This document shows, in pieces, positions 8,483 to 17,033 of a stretch of 44,930 bases of DNA. The notes beneath the pieces are model-generated. The model had not been told where the DNA came from and did not search any database. It saw nothing but the letters and a program-made list of their open reading frames with translations. Positions within the stretch are counted from its first letter, which is position 1. Each line of letters opens with the position of its first letter. Location: NCBI GenBank assembly GCA_001782015.1, contig MFNJ01000030.1:1-44930 (forward strand), in the 5' to 3' direction. Source of the DNA: Candidatus Levybacteria bacterium RIFCSPHIGHO2_01_FULL_36_15. Its GTDB lineage: Bacteria > Patescibacteriota > Microgenomatia > Levybacterales > GWA1-39-11. A program made the position numbers and the translations under genes.

Positions 8483-9160
8483 ATGTTTCCTATTTCTGAC
8501 TCAGCAAAAAGTAAAAGGTTACCGTTTGTCAGCATATTCATAATTGCTCTTAATATTTATATTTTTTATAAAGAATTGACGGTTCCAAGTATGGCTGCAT
8601 TCATAGAAAGTTACGCTTTAATTCCAAGCTATGTAAATTTGACAGATATTTCCAGCTTAGCTCCCTTTGTTACCGCAATTTTTTTGCATGGAGGTTTTTT
8701 ACATATTATCAGCAACATGTGGTTTCTTTGGATCTTTGGAGATAATGTTGAAGGGTATTTAGGGCATTTTAATTATTTTCTGTTTTATCTTTTTGCTGGA
8801 GTTATGGGTAATATTTTGCAGTACGTTTTTTTTCCGTCCGCACAAATTCCCATGCTGGGAGCCTCCGGCGCAATTTCAGGAATATTGGGGGCGTATTATG
8901 TTCTTTTTCCGCACTCAAAAGTTAAAACCCTTCTGTTTATATTTATCTTTATAACAATTATAGAAATTCCGGCCGTAATTTACCTTTTTTATTGGTTTTT
9001 TATACAACTTTTTTCCGGGATTACCACTCTTGCATCCATTGCGCAAGGCGGTGTAGCATTTTGGGCGCATGTGGGCGGATTTTTAACAGGCGTGATTACC
9101 GCAACTACTTTTCGCAACAAACAAAGCAAAGGCTATATTGAAGGAGAGATTATCGGATAA
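8483..9160 (+). CDS. Rhomboid-family intramembrane serine protease
   Basis: 225 residues with about six or seven membrane helices. The rhomboid signatures are all present: HGGFLHIISNMWFLWIFGD with H74 and N78 in helix 2, GASGAISG with the catalytic Ser at 128, and AHVGGFLTG with the catalytic His at 196. Rhomboids cleave membrane-anchored proteins within or next to the bilayer. The substrate cannot be read from the context; the C-terminally anchored surface protein at 2304 is only a speculative candidate. The gene is monocistronic, lying between two tRNA genes. The longer loop and helix between the Ser and His segments (about 150-185) fits the bacterial long-loop variants. Confidence 0.92.
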   Translation: MFPISDSAKSKRLPFVSIFIIALNIYIFYKELTVPSMAAFIESYALIPSYVNLTDISSLAPFVTAIFLHGGFLHIISNMWFLWIFGDNVEGYLGHFNYFLFYLFAGVMGNILQYVFFPSAQIPMLGASGAISGILGAYYVLFPHSKVKTLLFIFIFITIIEIPAVIYLFYWFFIQLFSGITTLASIAQGGVAFWAHVGGFLTGVITATTFRNKQSKGYIEGEIIG

Positions 9161-9222
9161 AAATTAGCATTATTCTCACCATAATTATTAACTTTTTTCT
9201 GAGAAAATAATACCGTAAATGA

Positions 9223-9286
9223 CTAATTTTTAATTTCTAATATTAATTAGATATTAGCCATTAGGAATTAGAAATTTTCAATTAAG
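9223..9286 (+). repeat. AT-rich inverted repeat
   Basis: AATTTCTAAT and ATTAGAAATT form the base of a hairpin whose interior also contains smaller inverted repeats of ATTAG. It lies downstream of the rhomboid gene and has no U-run on the plus strand, so it is a weak terminator candidate at best. Confidence 0.35.
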
Positions 9287-9315
9287 CCTCTTTATGATAT
9301 ACTATTTCGTATATT

Positions 9316-9389
9316 GGTGGCTGTAGCTCAATGGTTAGAGCACTAGCCTGTGGAGCTAGTGGTTGCCGGTTCGAGTCCGGTCAGTCACC
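9316..9389 (+). tRNA. tRNA-His (anticodon GTG)
   Basis: The extra G(-1) typical of tRNA-His is at 9316, opposite discriminator C at 9389. The acceptor GTGGCTG (9317-9323) pairs with CAGTCAC (9382-9388) with one G-T pair. The anticodon arm is CTAGC / CTGTGGA / GCTAG. A complete CCA is not encoded. Confidence 0.95.
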
Positions 9390-9484
9390 CAATATTTCAG
9401 CCTGGCAAACTATAATCAATCCACATTCATCGATGATTGAACGTCGTTAAGTCATAAATATCTATACATTTTATTTAAATAAGG

Positions 9485-9490
9485 TATAAT
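9485..9490 (+). promoter_or_regulatory. -10 box for a leaderless transcript
   Basis: TATAAT lies only 6 bases before the ATG at 9497, so transcription should begin at or next to the start codon. No good -35 box and no Shine-Dalgarno site are visible. Confidence 0.5.
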
Positions 9491-9496
9491 TGGAAT

Positions 9497-9733
9497 ATGG
9501 ATAATCAGTCTTTACCTTCTGATATTGCTCGATACTTTTGGGGAGATGATCTTAAACAGATTGATGTAAACAATAACCAAAAATATATAGTACAAACGCT
9601 TCTTGAAATGGGAAACAGCGACGCTATTAGATGGTTATTTTCAAAAATAGACAGACAAACTATTAAAAGCTTTTTACCAACTTTGAAGCTCAGCAAAAAA
9701 TCAGCTAATTTTTGGAATATTTATTTATCCTGA
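9497..9733 (+). CDS. Small partner of second AbiEii-type nucleotidyltransferase
   Basis: 78 residues, soluble. It begins MDNQSLPSDIARYFWGDD and contains a helical middle (YIVQTLLEMGNSDAIRWLF). Short proteins of this general form, with an SLPxDIxxYFWGD opening, are often encoded just before AbiEii-like nucleotidyltransferases (DUF6922-like; from memory). The next gene starts one base after its stop, so the two form a tight pair. A perfect TATAAT 6 bases before the ATG suggests a leaderless message. It probably acts as antitoxin or regulator, which is inferred from position. Confidence 0.75.
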   Translation: MDNQSLPSDIARYFWGDDLKQIDVNNNQKYIVQTLLEMGNSDAIRWLFSKIDRQTIKSFLPTLKLSKKSANFWNIYLS

Positions 9734-9734
9734 T

Positions 9735-10358
9735 ATGAATTTTTATACAGAAGTAGTTCCTCAAGCAACTAGGTTAGTTTTGGATAATATTAAAGATATA
9801 CCTGATATACAAAATTTTTATCTTAGTGGTGGTACTGCTCTTTCGTTATTGCTTGGTCATCGAGAATCAGAAGACCTAGATTTTTTTACAAAAAATTCTT
9901 TCCAGCCAACATTATTGCAACAGAAACTCTTACAACGTGGAACTTTAGAAAATGTGCAAATAGAAGAAGGAACACTAAATTTATTTTTGAATAAAGTAAA
10001 ACTGCAATTTCAATATTATCCATATAACTTACTTGAAGAATTTATCCCGTGGGACGGGATTAATATTTCATCACTGGTTGATATTGCATGTACAAAACTT
10101 ATCACAATCTCCATGCGGGGAAGTAAAAAAGATTTTATTGACTTGTATGTTATTCTACAACAAATGACGCTTGAACAATTATTTTCCAAATTAGATGAAA
10201 AATATGCAAAAGTGCAATATAACTATCCTCATATTTTAAAATCGCTTGTTTATTTTAATGATGCAGATAATCAACCGATGCCACGAATGCATAAAGATTT
10301 TTCTTGGGAAGATATTAAAGGTTCAATAGTTAAACAAGTAAAAAAGTTTACTTTTTAA
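9735..10358 (+). CDS. AbiEii-type nucleotidyltransferase, second copy
   Basis: 207 residues. It carries YLSGGTALSLLLGHRESED followed by LDFF at about residues 29-50, with the same G-G-T-A-L and S/E-x-D-L-D spacing as the gene at 945. LQFQYYPYNLL follows near residue 93, then a CTKLITISMRGSKKDFIDLY segment matching the family's conserved C-terminal half. It is a homologue of the 945-1604 protein but well diverged from it, with a different small partner, so this does not look like a recent duplication. A nucleotidyltransferase toxin role is likely but untested. It is translated directly after the partner gene, with one base between stop and start. Confidence 0.85.
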   Translation: MNFYTEVVPQATRLVLDNIKDIPDIQNFYLSGGTALSLLLGHRESEDLDFFTKNSFQPTLLQQKLLQRGTLENVQIEEGTLNLFLNKVKLQFQYYPYNLLEEFIPWDGINISSLVDIACTKLITISMRGSKKDFIDLYVILQQMTLEQLFSKLDEKYAKVQYNYPHILKSLVYFNDADNQPMPRMHKDFSWEDIKGSIVKQVKKFTF

Positions 10359-10513
10359 TAATCTGGAGTGCGATTTCCTTCACTCACTCACATAATCATC
10401 AAATCCACAAATCTAAAATAGTAATGAGGATATCAGTTAGAAATAAAAGTTAGTTAATAGCTGAATATAAAATATTAATGTTTTAAAAACTGAAGCTATG
10501 ATTAGTGTAATTA

Positions 10514-11056
10514 TTATCCTCTTTTTGCACGCAAGGAAGTACTCATTATCTGTCTAAATTCACCCATACCGGATTCTATAAAAGGTTTTAAAAGATCTTT
10601 TTCTACTGAACCTGTTCCCGTATATGTTGTTATTTCTTCAAGAACACGGTTCCAATCATCTCCCTCATTATAACCTTGTTGACCTGGAGGAATAAATTCT
10701 AGTTTTACTTGTTGAAACTTTAATTCTTTAGGATCTGGTCTCCCAGTGTCTAGAAAGCCTGTTTCTGCTTGATGTGGAATTCTTCCTGTTTTAGCATTAG
10801 CTACATATACGTAAGGATTATGGTCATGTTCTACTGTGAACTCATAATAATTTGCAGGGGCATCCGGCTCATCGCTCATTCTGTGAATAACTCTTCCCTT
10901 ATATTCAGTACCAAGTTTTATAACGCTCCATATACTTTTTGGCGTTGTAATTACAACTCGACCTCCAAGTTCTTTTTTTACATCAAAAGACGGCCATTTT
11001 TCTTCAGGTTGCTTAATTTCTCCTACTTCTGGTGATTGTCCTTCAAACGAATTCAT
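10514..11056 (-). CDS. Hypothetical soluble protein
   Basis: About 180 residues, no recognised family. The frame is open further upstream to 11101, but a TTGACT-17-TAATAT promoter overlaps those codons, so translation most likely starts at the Met at 11056 (MNSFEGQSPEVGE). There is no signal peptide or membrane helix. The body is rich in beta-prone stretches (GGRVVITTP, YYEFTVEHDHNPYVYVAN) and ends basic (SLRAKRG). It may be a small all-beta domain. It stands alone, with the IS200-type element next to it. No function can be assigned. Confidence 0.6.
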   Translation of the reverse strand: MNSFEGQSPEVGEIKQPEEKWPSFDVKKELGGRVVITTPKSIWSVIKLGTEYKGRVIHRMSDEPDAPANYYEFTVEHDHNPYVYVANAKTGRIPHQAETGFLDTGRPDPKELKFQQVKLEFIPPGQQGYNEGDDWNRVLEEITTYTGTGSVEKDLLKPFIESGMGEFRQIMSTSLRAKRG

Positions 11057-11072
11057 ATTAAACTCTAAAATC

Positions 11073-11101
11073 ATATTACTATAATTAATAAGCATAGTCA
11101 A
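11073..11101 (-). promoter_or_regulatory. Promoter of the gene at 10514-11056
   Basis: On the minus strand, TTGACT (11096-11101), a 17-base spacer, and TAATAT (11073-11078). The expected start of transcription falls about 10 bases before the ATG at 11056, leaving a very short leader. Confidence 0.6.
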
Positions 11102-11204
11102 CTATCGTTTAAATTCTACTTTTAATATTGTGGTATTGGGCAAATAAATTCCGTTCCCAAGATGACGGTGCGAAGCTCGTCCGTTAGTCTACCCAAATAG
11201 ATAC

Positions 11205-11738
11205 CCACGCCCCTTCGCTTTAGCTCAGTGACGTGGTACTTTAGAGTTCAAGCTTCGCTTGTCCTGAATCCTGCTTTTTTTGATATTTAACATAGTTTCG
11301 TATCATCTCCTCATTAAGTCCAATTGTTGAAACAAAGTATCCTACAGACCAGAAGCTGGACGTATCGTAGTATGGTTTATCAAACCATGCTATCTCTTTT
11401 CTCATCACCTTCGCACTCTGACTTTTGAGTATATCTATTACTTTTGCTACTGCATACTTGGGTGGAATAATTGCTACGATATGCACGTGCTCAGGTTGTG
11501 CATTCAGTTCAACAATCTCTACCCCAACGATACGCCCTACAACATCCTTGATTACCTCTTCAACCCGTTTTTTAAAGTTCGCAGGATTCAGAACTTGATG
11601 ACGATACTTGGTGACCCATACAATATGGTACTCTGTCCTATACGCTGCATGCGCAGAAACTCTTATCTCCATTCCTACCAGTATACGTCATCTCGTTCGG
11701 GCATTCACGCCCGCCCCTTCGTCTAACTCAGTGGCGGG
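11205..11738 (-). mobile_element. IS200-type insertion sequence (single tnpA)
   Basis: The tnpA gene is bracketed by two related subterminal hairpins. One is CCACG...CGTGG (11205-11236), the other CCCGCC...GGCGGG (11710-11738). Their loops are similar to each other (CCCTTCG...AGCTCAGTG and CCCTTCGTCTAACTCAGTG). This is the hairpin end structure that single-strand Y1 transposases recognise. Exact tips cannot be set without a target-site comparison, and the element probably extends a few dozen bases beyond the hairpins. No tnpB/IscB gene accompanies it. Confidence 0.75.
11241..11672 (-). CDS. tnpA: IS200/IS605-family Y1 transposase TnpA
   Basis: 143 residues, full length for the family. It has the N-terminal YHIVWVTKYRHQVL typical of these transposases, the HUH metal site EHVHIV (H62, H64) and the catalytic tyrosine Y127 in RNYVKYQ. 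It cuts and rejoins single-stranded DNA at the hairpin ends. All key residues are present, so the gene may be active. The C-terminus is slightly extended (KKQDSGQAKLEL). Confidence 0.95.
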   Translation of the reverse strand: MEIRVSAHAAYRTEYHIVWVTKYRHQVLNPANFKKRVEEVIKDVVGRIVGVEIVELNAQPEHVHIVAIIPPKYAVAKVIDILKSQSAKVMRKEIAWFDKPYYDTSSFWSVGYFVSTIGLNEEMIRNYVKYQKKQDSGQAKLEL

Positions 11739-12059
11739 AATCTCTGCTCGCTAATAGAAGAGAAGCGTATCAAAAACGGCAGTTGGGGATTAAAGAAAGG
11801 TTAGTAAATCAACATCAAGTTCTTTATTTAACTACAACCCTTGTAAAATTTAGACTATTAAATAAACTTCTATTTAATCGAATCAATCAAAGCTGAATCA
11901 AATCAAAACTTTAATAATCTTAAATCCTCTACTCAATCTAATTTCAAAATATCTTTATATGTCATTGCAATATGTGTTGCATGACCTATATTAAATATAG
12001 TATAATCTTTCATTTATTAGCTAATTTTCACGACATATCACCAATAATTGTAATAAAAA
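11739..12059 (+). other. Intergenic, AT-rich
   Basis: No gene is seen. The only readable signal is the promoter at 11977-12006. The left part may include the right flank of the IS200-type element. Confidence 0.5.
11977..12006 (+). promoter_or_regulatory. Promoter upstream of the 12060 gene
   Basis: TTGCAT (11977-11982), an 18-base spacer, and a perfect TATAAT (12001-12006), about 54 bases before the ATG. Confidence 0.55.
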
Positions 12060-12296
12060 ATGAAAAAAAATAAAAATATATTTAAAAAAGTCGAGGAATT
12101 CACATATCACAGATTACCCTTATTATTCTCATTACCTCCGGGAGAAGAGTTTAGCGAGACACACGAGAGTATTATAAGCAGTAATTTACTTATCGTAAAA
12201 AACAAACATGGATATACAAGAATATATTCTATGGGTGTGGAACTATTATTAGATGAAGAGATAAACAAAATATTATACAAAGACAAAATAAGATAA
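12060..12296 (+). CDS. Hypothetical small protein
   Basis: 78 residues, no recognised family. It is lysine-rich at the N-terminus (MKKNKNIFKKVEEF), followed by a mixed region (RLPLLFSLPPGEEF) and a segment NLLIVKNKHGYTRIYSMGVE with alternating hydrophobic residues that looks like beta strands. There is no signal peptide. A good promoter (TTGCAT-18-TATAAT) lies upstream, which supports a real gene. Confidence 0.5.
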   Translation: MKKNKNIFKKVEEFTYHRLPLLFSLPPGEEFSETHESIISSNLLIVKNKHGYTRIYSMGVELLLDEEINKILYKDKIR

Positions 12297-12384
12297 AAAC
12301 AATACTTTAAGGTTTATAAAAGTTTTAAAATGAACCAGGAACAGTTACTTGAATTTGGTTTATGTTATTAATATAATCTACCAC

Positions 12385-12516
12385 ATGGTAGAAAAATATT
12401 CCGGAAGAACCCCGGATGGGAAAAACATTGGTACATGGTATCATCTTTCAAGAAAAGAAGTATTACATTTAATAAAGACCGGACAATATAATCTTGAGCA
12501 AGGAAAAACTTCTTAA
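12385..12516 (+). CDS. Possible tiny gene, 43 residues
   Basis: The ATG at 12385 opens a 44-codon frame (MVEKYSGRTPDGKNIGTWYH, then a helix LSRKEVLHLIKTG). Charged residues are well spread and codon use is like its neighbours. The end overlaps the next short frame by 23 bases. No family is recognised, and a chance frame cannot be excluded. Confidence 0.35.
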   Translation: MVEKYSGRTPDGKNIGTWYHLSRKEVLHLIKTGQYNLEQGKTS

Positions 12517-12622
12517 AGATGTTATAGATGCAAATATTCAGGCTGTGCCAGGTGAGGAAGCCGAGCTGGAAGACCTTATAAAAGGCTGGGGTTTAAAAAT
12601 TACTCTGATGAGAAAAGGATAA
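12494..12622 (+). CDS. Possible tiny gene, 42 residues, TTG start
   Basis: From the TTG at 12494 the frame reads SKEKLLKDVIDANIQAVPGE, then EAELEDLIKGWGLKITLMRK, an amphipathic, protein-like composition. It overlaps the preceding frame. Function is unknown. It may be the tail of a degraded gene whose start has been lost. Confidence 0.35.
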   Translation: MSKEKLLKDVIDANIQAVPGEEAELEDLIKGWGLKITLMRKG

Positions 12623-12722
12623 TCTCTCTTGCTTTACTTGCCCTTTTTAATTACTAATTTTTACTAATCTATTACTTTTTTCTTTCTGCAGTCTTGCACA
12701 AATTATCTACAATGACAGGTTT

Positions 12723-12986
12723 ATGGATAAATCGTTAATATTAAAGTACGCAAAACAGGATCTTGATACTGCAATTGAACTTATTTATATTCTGGAAGAA
12801 GATTTTCAGAAAAAACTAACACTTCTTAAAAAAAAAGCGGAAACGGCCAGTAATAAGAATAAACAAAAGTTGGTGGCTGAAGCAAAAAATTTGTACCTTG
12901 AGTATAATGAATCATTAACAATTATTGAAGATTTTATTGATCAGTATAATCTCGCAATTAAATCGCTAATTATGAAAAACCCGTAG
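12723..12986 (+). CDS. Hypothetical small helical protein
   Basis: 87 residues, almost wholly helical by composition: acidic and lysine-rich, with heptad-like leucine spacing (LEEDFQKKLTLLKKKAETAS), so probably a coiled coil. There is no signal peptide and no recognised domain. The ATG follows a short AT-rich leader without a clear Shine-Dalgarno site. It lies upstream of the disordered acidic protein at 13188, separated by 200 bases, so they are probably independent. Confidence 0.55.
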   Translation: MDKSLILKYAKQDLDTAIELIYILEEDFQKKLTLLKKKAETASNKNKQKLVAEAKNLYLEYNESLTIIEDFIDQYNLAIKSLIMKNP

Positions 12987-13187
12987 GCTAAAACAGCTTC
13001 AAAAGTATCTAAAAACGATTAGACGCGATCACTTTCATTTCTTAATCATAATTCTCAACATATTCCTTGTATTATTGAAGTCAAGTTTTGAAATACCCTG
13101 TATTAGAAGCTGTAAGGATTTTGTAAGGTGTTTGTCAAGCAGGACAAGCGTTGTGTAAGTAAAATGTGAGGCAAAGGAGTAAATATA

Positions 13188-14987
13188 ATGAGCGCGGAAA
13201 CATTATCAGGCGGCGGTGCACAAGGATTTTCAGCTGGGGTATCAGCAGCTCCGGCAGCGCCTTCTTTTGAAGCCGGGCCAAGCGTATTACAGCCATCTAT
13301 TTCAACTTCATTTGAAGCAAGTCCATCCTTCCCTGCTCCGTCTCCGTCAATAAATAAAATGGGTATATCTGGCGGGTCAAATATTCCTGAAAATTTGGGC
13401 TCAATGCCAAAACTAGATAGTTTTAATATGGGTTTTGAAGACAGAAGAATGCCTGATTTTGATTTCCAAGCAAAATCAGATTATGCCATTCTCTTCCAAG
13501 CAGGAGAAAATGAGATGGGAAAACCAACTCAGGGTTTTGAGCCTCCTTTTGAAACTAAAACAAAAGGAATAGCTTTTATTGAAATTCCATCTCCTAAAAA
13601 ATCCCTTACCCACGACGTTGTGGCCGGGGCATTGAATGATTTTGCTTCACGGAATATTATGAACGAGCGATCTGACCCCGATCCAGTCAGGACTGACGAT
13701 CATGGCATTGTGGTATGGAGTAAAGACAAAAAAGCAGGAACTTTGAATATAGAGACAAATGTTCCACTTATTGCAAAAGAGCCAGAACTACTTGATAGGG
13801 AAATTGATCTGGCGGGTTTTCATAAATTTCAAGATATTGCTACTACCGAAACACTTGACAATACGGATCCAATAAGCATAGTCGAGGCTCACACGAAGAG
13901 TGAAAAAGTTCCGGATTTGGTGCTGGATGCAAAAACACAAAATTTAATTGATTTGTATTTATCAAGATACAGTGTCCAGAATGCGCCTTCCAATGTAAAA
14001 TTACAAGAGGAGGATCTAAAATTACCTGAGCAGCAAAATGAAGTAAAATCCATTCAGGAGCAGGAAGTTGTTGAAGTTGAAGATGTGTATCCGGCACTTC
14101 ATGTATCGGAAGAATCCGAGGCACATTCTGCTAAGACAGATAAAAATGAGAAAATAGATCCTTTAGTTAAGGAAAAAGTAAGAGAGGATTTTAAACAGGC
14201 AGCAAAAGTTTTGGGCCTAATGGAAGAAATAACTCAAAATAAGCAGGAATCATTCGCAAGAGTTTCTAGAGTTTTAGATAAAAAATTTGAGCAAGATGGA
14301 ATAGAGCCGGTAGTAGTTATTAGATCTTACGTGCACACAGCAGTTCCGGAAATAAGAAGTTCAACGATACAAGTGCCAGAAGTAGATATAAGAGTAAAAA
14401 CACAACCTGCAACGTTTGGACAAGTTAAAGAAGTACTTCAGGAAGAAAATCAGCCACAGGAAAAAACACAAGAGAAAACGTTAGTATTGCCGGCCACTCG
14501 TGTGCAAGAAGATGAGAAGGTTAAAGAAGAAATAGTAGTGGATGAAGAGGAGGATGAGGAAGAAGAAAAAACAAAGAAAAGACCTAGGAAAATAAATAAA
14601 AAAGTTTATGCAAAAGATACAGGTACAGACAAAAATAGAATGGAGACTATTGTGAGTCTCGCAAAAAAAGCCTTGGAAGCAAGACCGGGAGTAGACAAGA
14701 AAATACCAGGACAAGATCTGGATTTACCCGGTCACCCGCCTCCACCAGAATTAAAAAGCGAGATGGTAAGAGATGATCCTTCTTATCCTGACGGTTCATA
14801 TACAAAAATAGTTGAAAAAGTAACAAGTATAGGAGAAATCAGATCTGAAGATATTGAGTATTTGGCATTCAAGCTTGTGCATGATAATCCGGCCGTAAAA
14901 GTTGAAACTGGAGAAAATAATGAAGTGCCGGATGAGGCAGTTAAAACTGTATTGGACAAAAAACGCGTTAATAAAAAAGAGAAATAG
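13188..14987 (+). CDS. Large disordered acidic protein, unknown function
   Basis: 599 residues. A good site AAAGGAG lies 8 bases before the ATG. Residues 1-60 are Ala/Ser/Pro/Gly-rich low complexity (GGGAQGFSAGVSAAPAAPSF). Residues 60-210 contain possible short folded stretches. The middle (about 225-470) is rich in Glu, Val, Lys and Gln, with several VQ/PxVxV stretches. An acidic block follows at about 445-460 (VDEEEDEEEEK), then a basic RPRKINKK, then a C-terminal part (about 490-599) with better-formed helices (ETIVSLAKKALEARPGVDKK; IEYLAFKLVHDNPAVKV). There is no signal peptide or membrane helix, so it is probably cytoplasmic. The composition suggests a scaffold or an interaction hub, but no family is recognised. 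Confidence 0.7.
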   Translation: MSAETLSGGGAQGFSAGVSAAPAAPSFEAGPSVLQPSISTSFEASPSFPAPSPSINKMGISGGSNIPENLGSMPKLDSFNMGFEDRRMPDFDFQAKSDYAILFQAGENEMGKPTQGFEPPFETKTKGIAFIEIPSPKKSLTHDVVAGALNDFASRNIMNERSDPDPVRTDDHGIVVWSKDKKAGTLNIETNVPLIAKEPELLDREIDLAGFHKFQDIATTETLDNTDPISIVEAHTKSEKVPDLVLDAKTQNLIDLYLSRYSVQNAPSNVKLQEEDLKLPEQQNEVKSIQEQEVVEVEDVYPALHVSEESEAHSAKTDKNEKIDPLVKEKVREDFKQAAKVLGLMEEITQNKQESFARVSRVLDKKFEQDGIEPVVVIRSYVHTAVPEIRSSTIQVPEVDIRVKTQPATFGQVKEVLQEENQPQEKTQEKTLVLPATRVQEDEKVKEEIVVDEEEDEEEEKTKKRPRKINKKVYAKDTGTDKNRMETIVSLAKKALEARPGVDKKIPGQDLDLPGHPPPPELKSEMVRDDPSYPDGSYTKIVEKVTSIGEIRSEDIEYLAFKLVHDNPAVKVETGENNEVPDEAVKTVLDKKRVNKKEK

Positions 14988-15033
14988 ATTGAAATTGGCT
15001 TCCAAGCGTAAATTGTGATAAAATAAAAGTTCC

Positions 15034-15056
15034 AAAGGCATGCATGGCATGTCTTT
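15034..15056 (+). terminator. Hairpin before typA (terminator or leader structure)
   Basis: AAAGGCATGC / ATG / GCATGTCTTT forms a 10-base-pair stem with one G-T pair. It is followed by ATTG rather than a clear U-run. It could end the transcript of the 13188 gene or lie in the typA leader, because a TTGGCT-18-TAAAAT promoter-like pair sits just upstream (14995-15024). Confidence 0.4.
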
Positions 15057-15081
15057 ATTGTGTTAAAGTAATTCAGAACAA

Positions 15082-16932
15082 ATGGAAATAAAAAATATAG
15101 CTATTATTGCTCATGTTGATCATGGTAAAACTACACTGGTTGATGCCATGCTCAAACAAACTCATACGTTTCGGGCAAACCAGAAGGAAATGAATGAGAG
15201 CCTTATCATGGATTCAAATGACCTGGAAAAAGAGAAAGGTATTACAATACTTGCTAAAAATACCTCCGTATTTTATAAAGAAGTAAAAATTAACATCATT
15301 GATACTCCGGGCCATGCGGATTTTGGTGGAGAAGTTGAAAGAGTGATAAATATGGCAAGCGCGGCACTGCTTCTGGTTGATGCTGCCGAAGGTCCACTGC
15401 CCCAAACAAAATTTGTACTTAAAAAAGCTTTGGAATCCGGCTTAAAAATTATCCTGGTAATAAACAAAATAGACAAGAAAGACGCGAGGCCTGCTGAGGT
15501 AATAAATGAAGTTGAAAATTTATTTTTGGAGCTAGCGCAAAATGATTCTGCGCTTAACTTTTCAATTCTTTATGCGGTTGGCAGGGATGGAAAAGCCTAT
15601 TTTGATCTTCCCGAAGGATATACAGCAGAAACCCAGGGAGATTTAACTCCACTTTTTGAAACAATTCTAAAAGTGGTTCCCAACAGTGCCGTGCATGAAG
15701 ACAAGCCTTTTCAAATGCTTGTATCAACACTTGATTATGACAACTATTCCGGAAGAATTTGTATTGGCAAAATAAATCAAGGTACCCTTAGAAAAGGCGA
15801 CAGCATAGCGCTTATTGATGACAATAAGATAACAGGAACGTATAAGGTACAAAAACTCTATACAAGCGTTGGGCTTGCAAGACATGAAGTGGAAGAAATA
15901 ACATCAGGGGACATAGTTGGAATTGCGGGCATACCCGATTTAACCATTGGAGAAACGGTTAGTGATCCAAAATTTCCTTATAGTCTGCCAAAAATCATAC
16001 TTGAAGAGCCAACAATTAAAGTTACAATCGGCCCAAATACCAGCCCTCTCTCCGGCCGTGAAGGAAAATTTTGCAGTTCCGCACAAATAAAACAAAGATT
16101 ACTTAAGGAAAAAGAAATTAACCTGGGCCTAAGGATAGAAGAAGATACGGAAAGTTCCAATTTTATTGTGGCAGGACGTGGGGAACTGCACCTTTCCATA
16201 TTGATTGAAACCATGAGAAGAGAAAACTTTGAACTTCAGGTTTCAAAACCGCAGGTTATATACAAAACAATAAACGGAGCACTCTGTGAACCATTTGAGG
16301 AAGCCACTATTGACGTTTCATCAGAATTTATAGGTGTTGTTACTGAGGAAATGTCAAAAAGAAAAGGCCAAATGGTTAGTATGGCAAACGAAAGAAATAA
16401 CACTACGCGTTTTGTCTATAAAGTTTCAAGCCAGAATCTTTTAGGACTAAGAAATAGTCTGCTTACTAAAACAAAGGGTACAGCCATAATTAATACGTAT
16501 TTTTTGGGATATTTTCCCAAATCTTCTGTTATTATGAATATGCGAAACGGTGCACTTGTTGCAATTGAGGCGGGAAAAGCTTTATCATATGGCTTGGAAA
16601 ATGCTGAGGCAAGAGGAGTACTTTTTGTAGGATCGGGAACGGAAGTTTATGAGGGAATGGTAGTTGGAATCTCAAATCGTGAAGATGACATAGATATAAA
16701 TGTGTGCAAAGGAAAAAAACTGACAAACATCAGGTCTTCCACATCAGATATTGCCATTCAACTTACACCTGCTGTTATATTAAGTTTAGAACAGGCTCTT
16801 GATCTGATAAATGAAGATGAGCTTTTGGAGGTAACGCCTCAAAGCATAAGAATCAGGAAAAGATATTTGTCTTTAACGAAAAGGCGGGTCGCTCAAAGAA
16901 AAATTCATGATCAAACTGCTTCAGCAATTTAA
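15082..16932 (+). CDS. typA: Ribosome-associated GTPase TypA/BipA
   Basis: 616 residues, normal length. The translation-factor GTPase motifs are present: AHVDHGKTT (10-18), the switch segment KEKGITILAKN, DTPGHADFGGEVERV (74 onward), NKIDKKDARP near 128 and an SILYAVG G5-like segment. These are followed by the EF-Tu domain 2-like barrel (GRICIGKINQGTLRKGD), EF-G domain III/V-like parts (GRGELHLSILIETMRRE) and the BipA-specific C-terminal domain (VGISNREDDIDINVCKGKKL). It binds the 70S ribosome at the elongation-factor site and assists ribosome assembly under stress. It is monocistronic, with no Shine-Dalgarno site evident before the ATG. Confidence 0.96.
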   Translation: MEIKNIAIIAHVDHGKTTLVDAMLKQTHTFRANQKEMNESLIMDSNDLEKEKGITILAKNTSVFYKEVKINIIDTPGHADFGGEVERVINMASAALLLVDAAEGPLPQTKFVLKKALESGLKIILVINKIDKKDARPAEVINEVENLFLELAQNDSALNFSILYAVGRDGKAYFDLPEGYTAETQGDLTPLFETILKVVPNSAVHEDKPFQMLVSTLDYDNYSGRICIGKINQGTLRKGDSIALIDDNKITGTYKVQKLYTSVGLARHEVEEITSGDIVGIAGIPDLTIGETVSDPKFPYSLPKIILEEPTIKVTIGPNTSPLSGREGKFCSSAQIKQRLLKEKEINLGLRIEEDTESSNFIVAGRGELHLSILIETMRRENFELQVSKPQVIYKTINGALCEPFEEATIDVSSEFIGVVTEEMSKRKGQMVSMANERNNTTRFVYKVSSQNLLGLRNSLLTKTKGTAIINTYFLGYFPKSSVIMNMRNGALVAIEAGKALSYGLENAEARGVLFVGSGTEVYEGMVVGISNREDDIDINVCKGKKLTNIRSSTSDIAIQLTPAVILSLEQALDLINEDELLEVTPQSIRIRKRYLSLTKRRVAQRKIHDQTASAI

Positions 16933-17033
16933 CTTCGGATTTTAATCAGCCTCATAGTGCTTGCTTGCAAAAGTAAAAATAATTGTATATATTGAGTAAT
17001 AAATTAGTAAGAAAAAAGTAAGAAAGTTAACTA

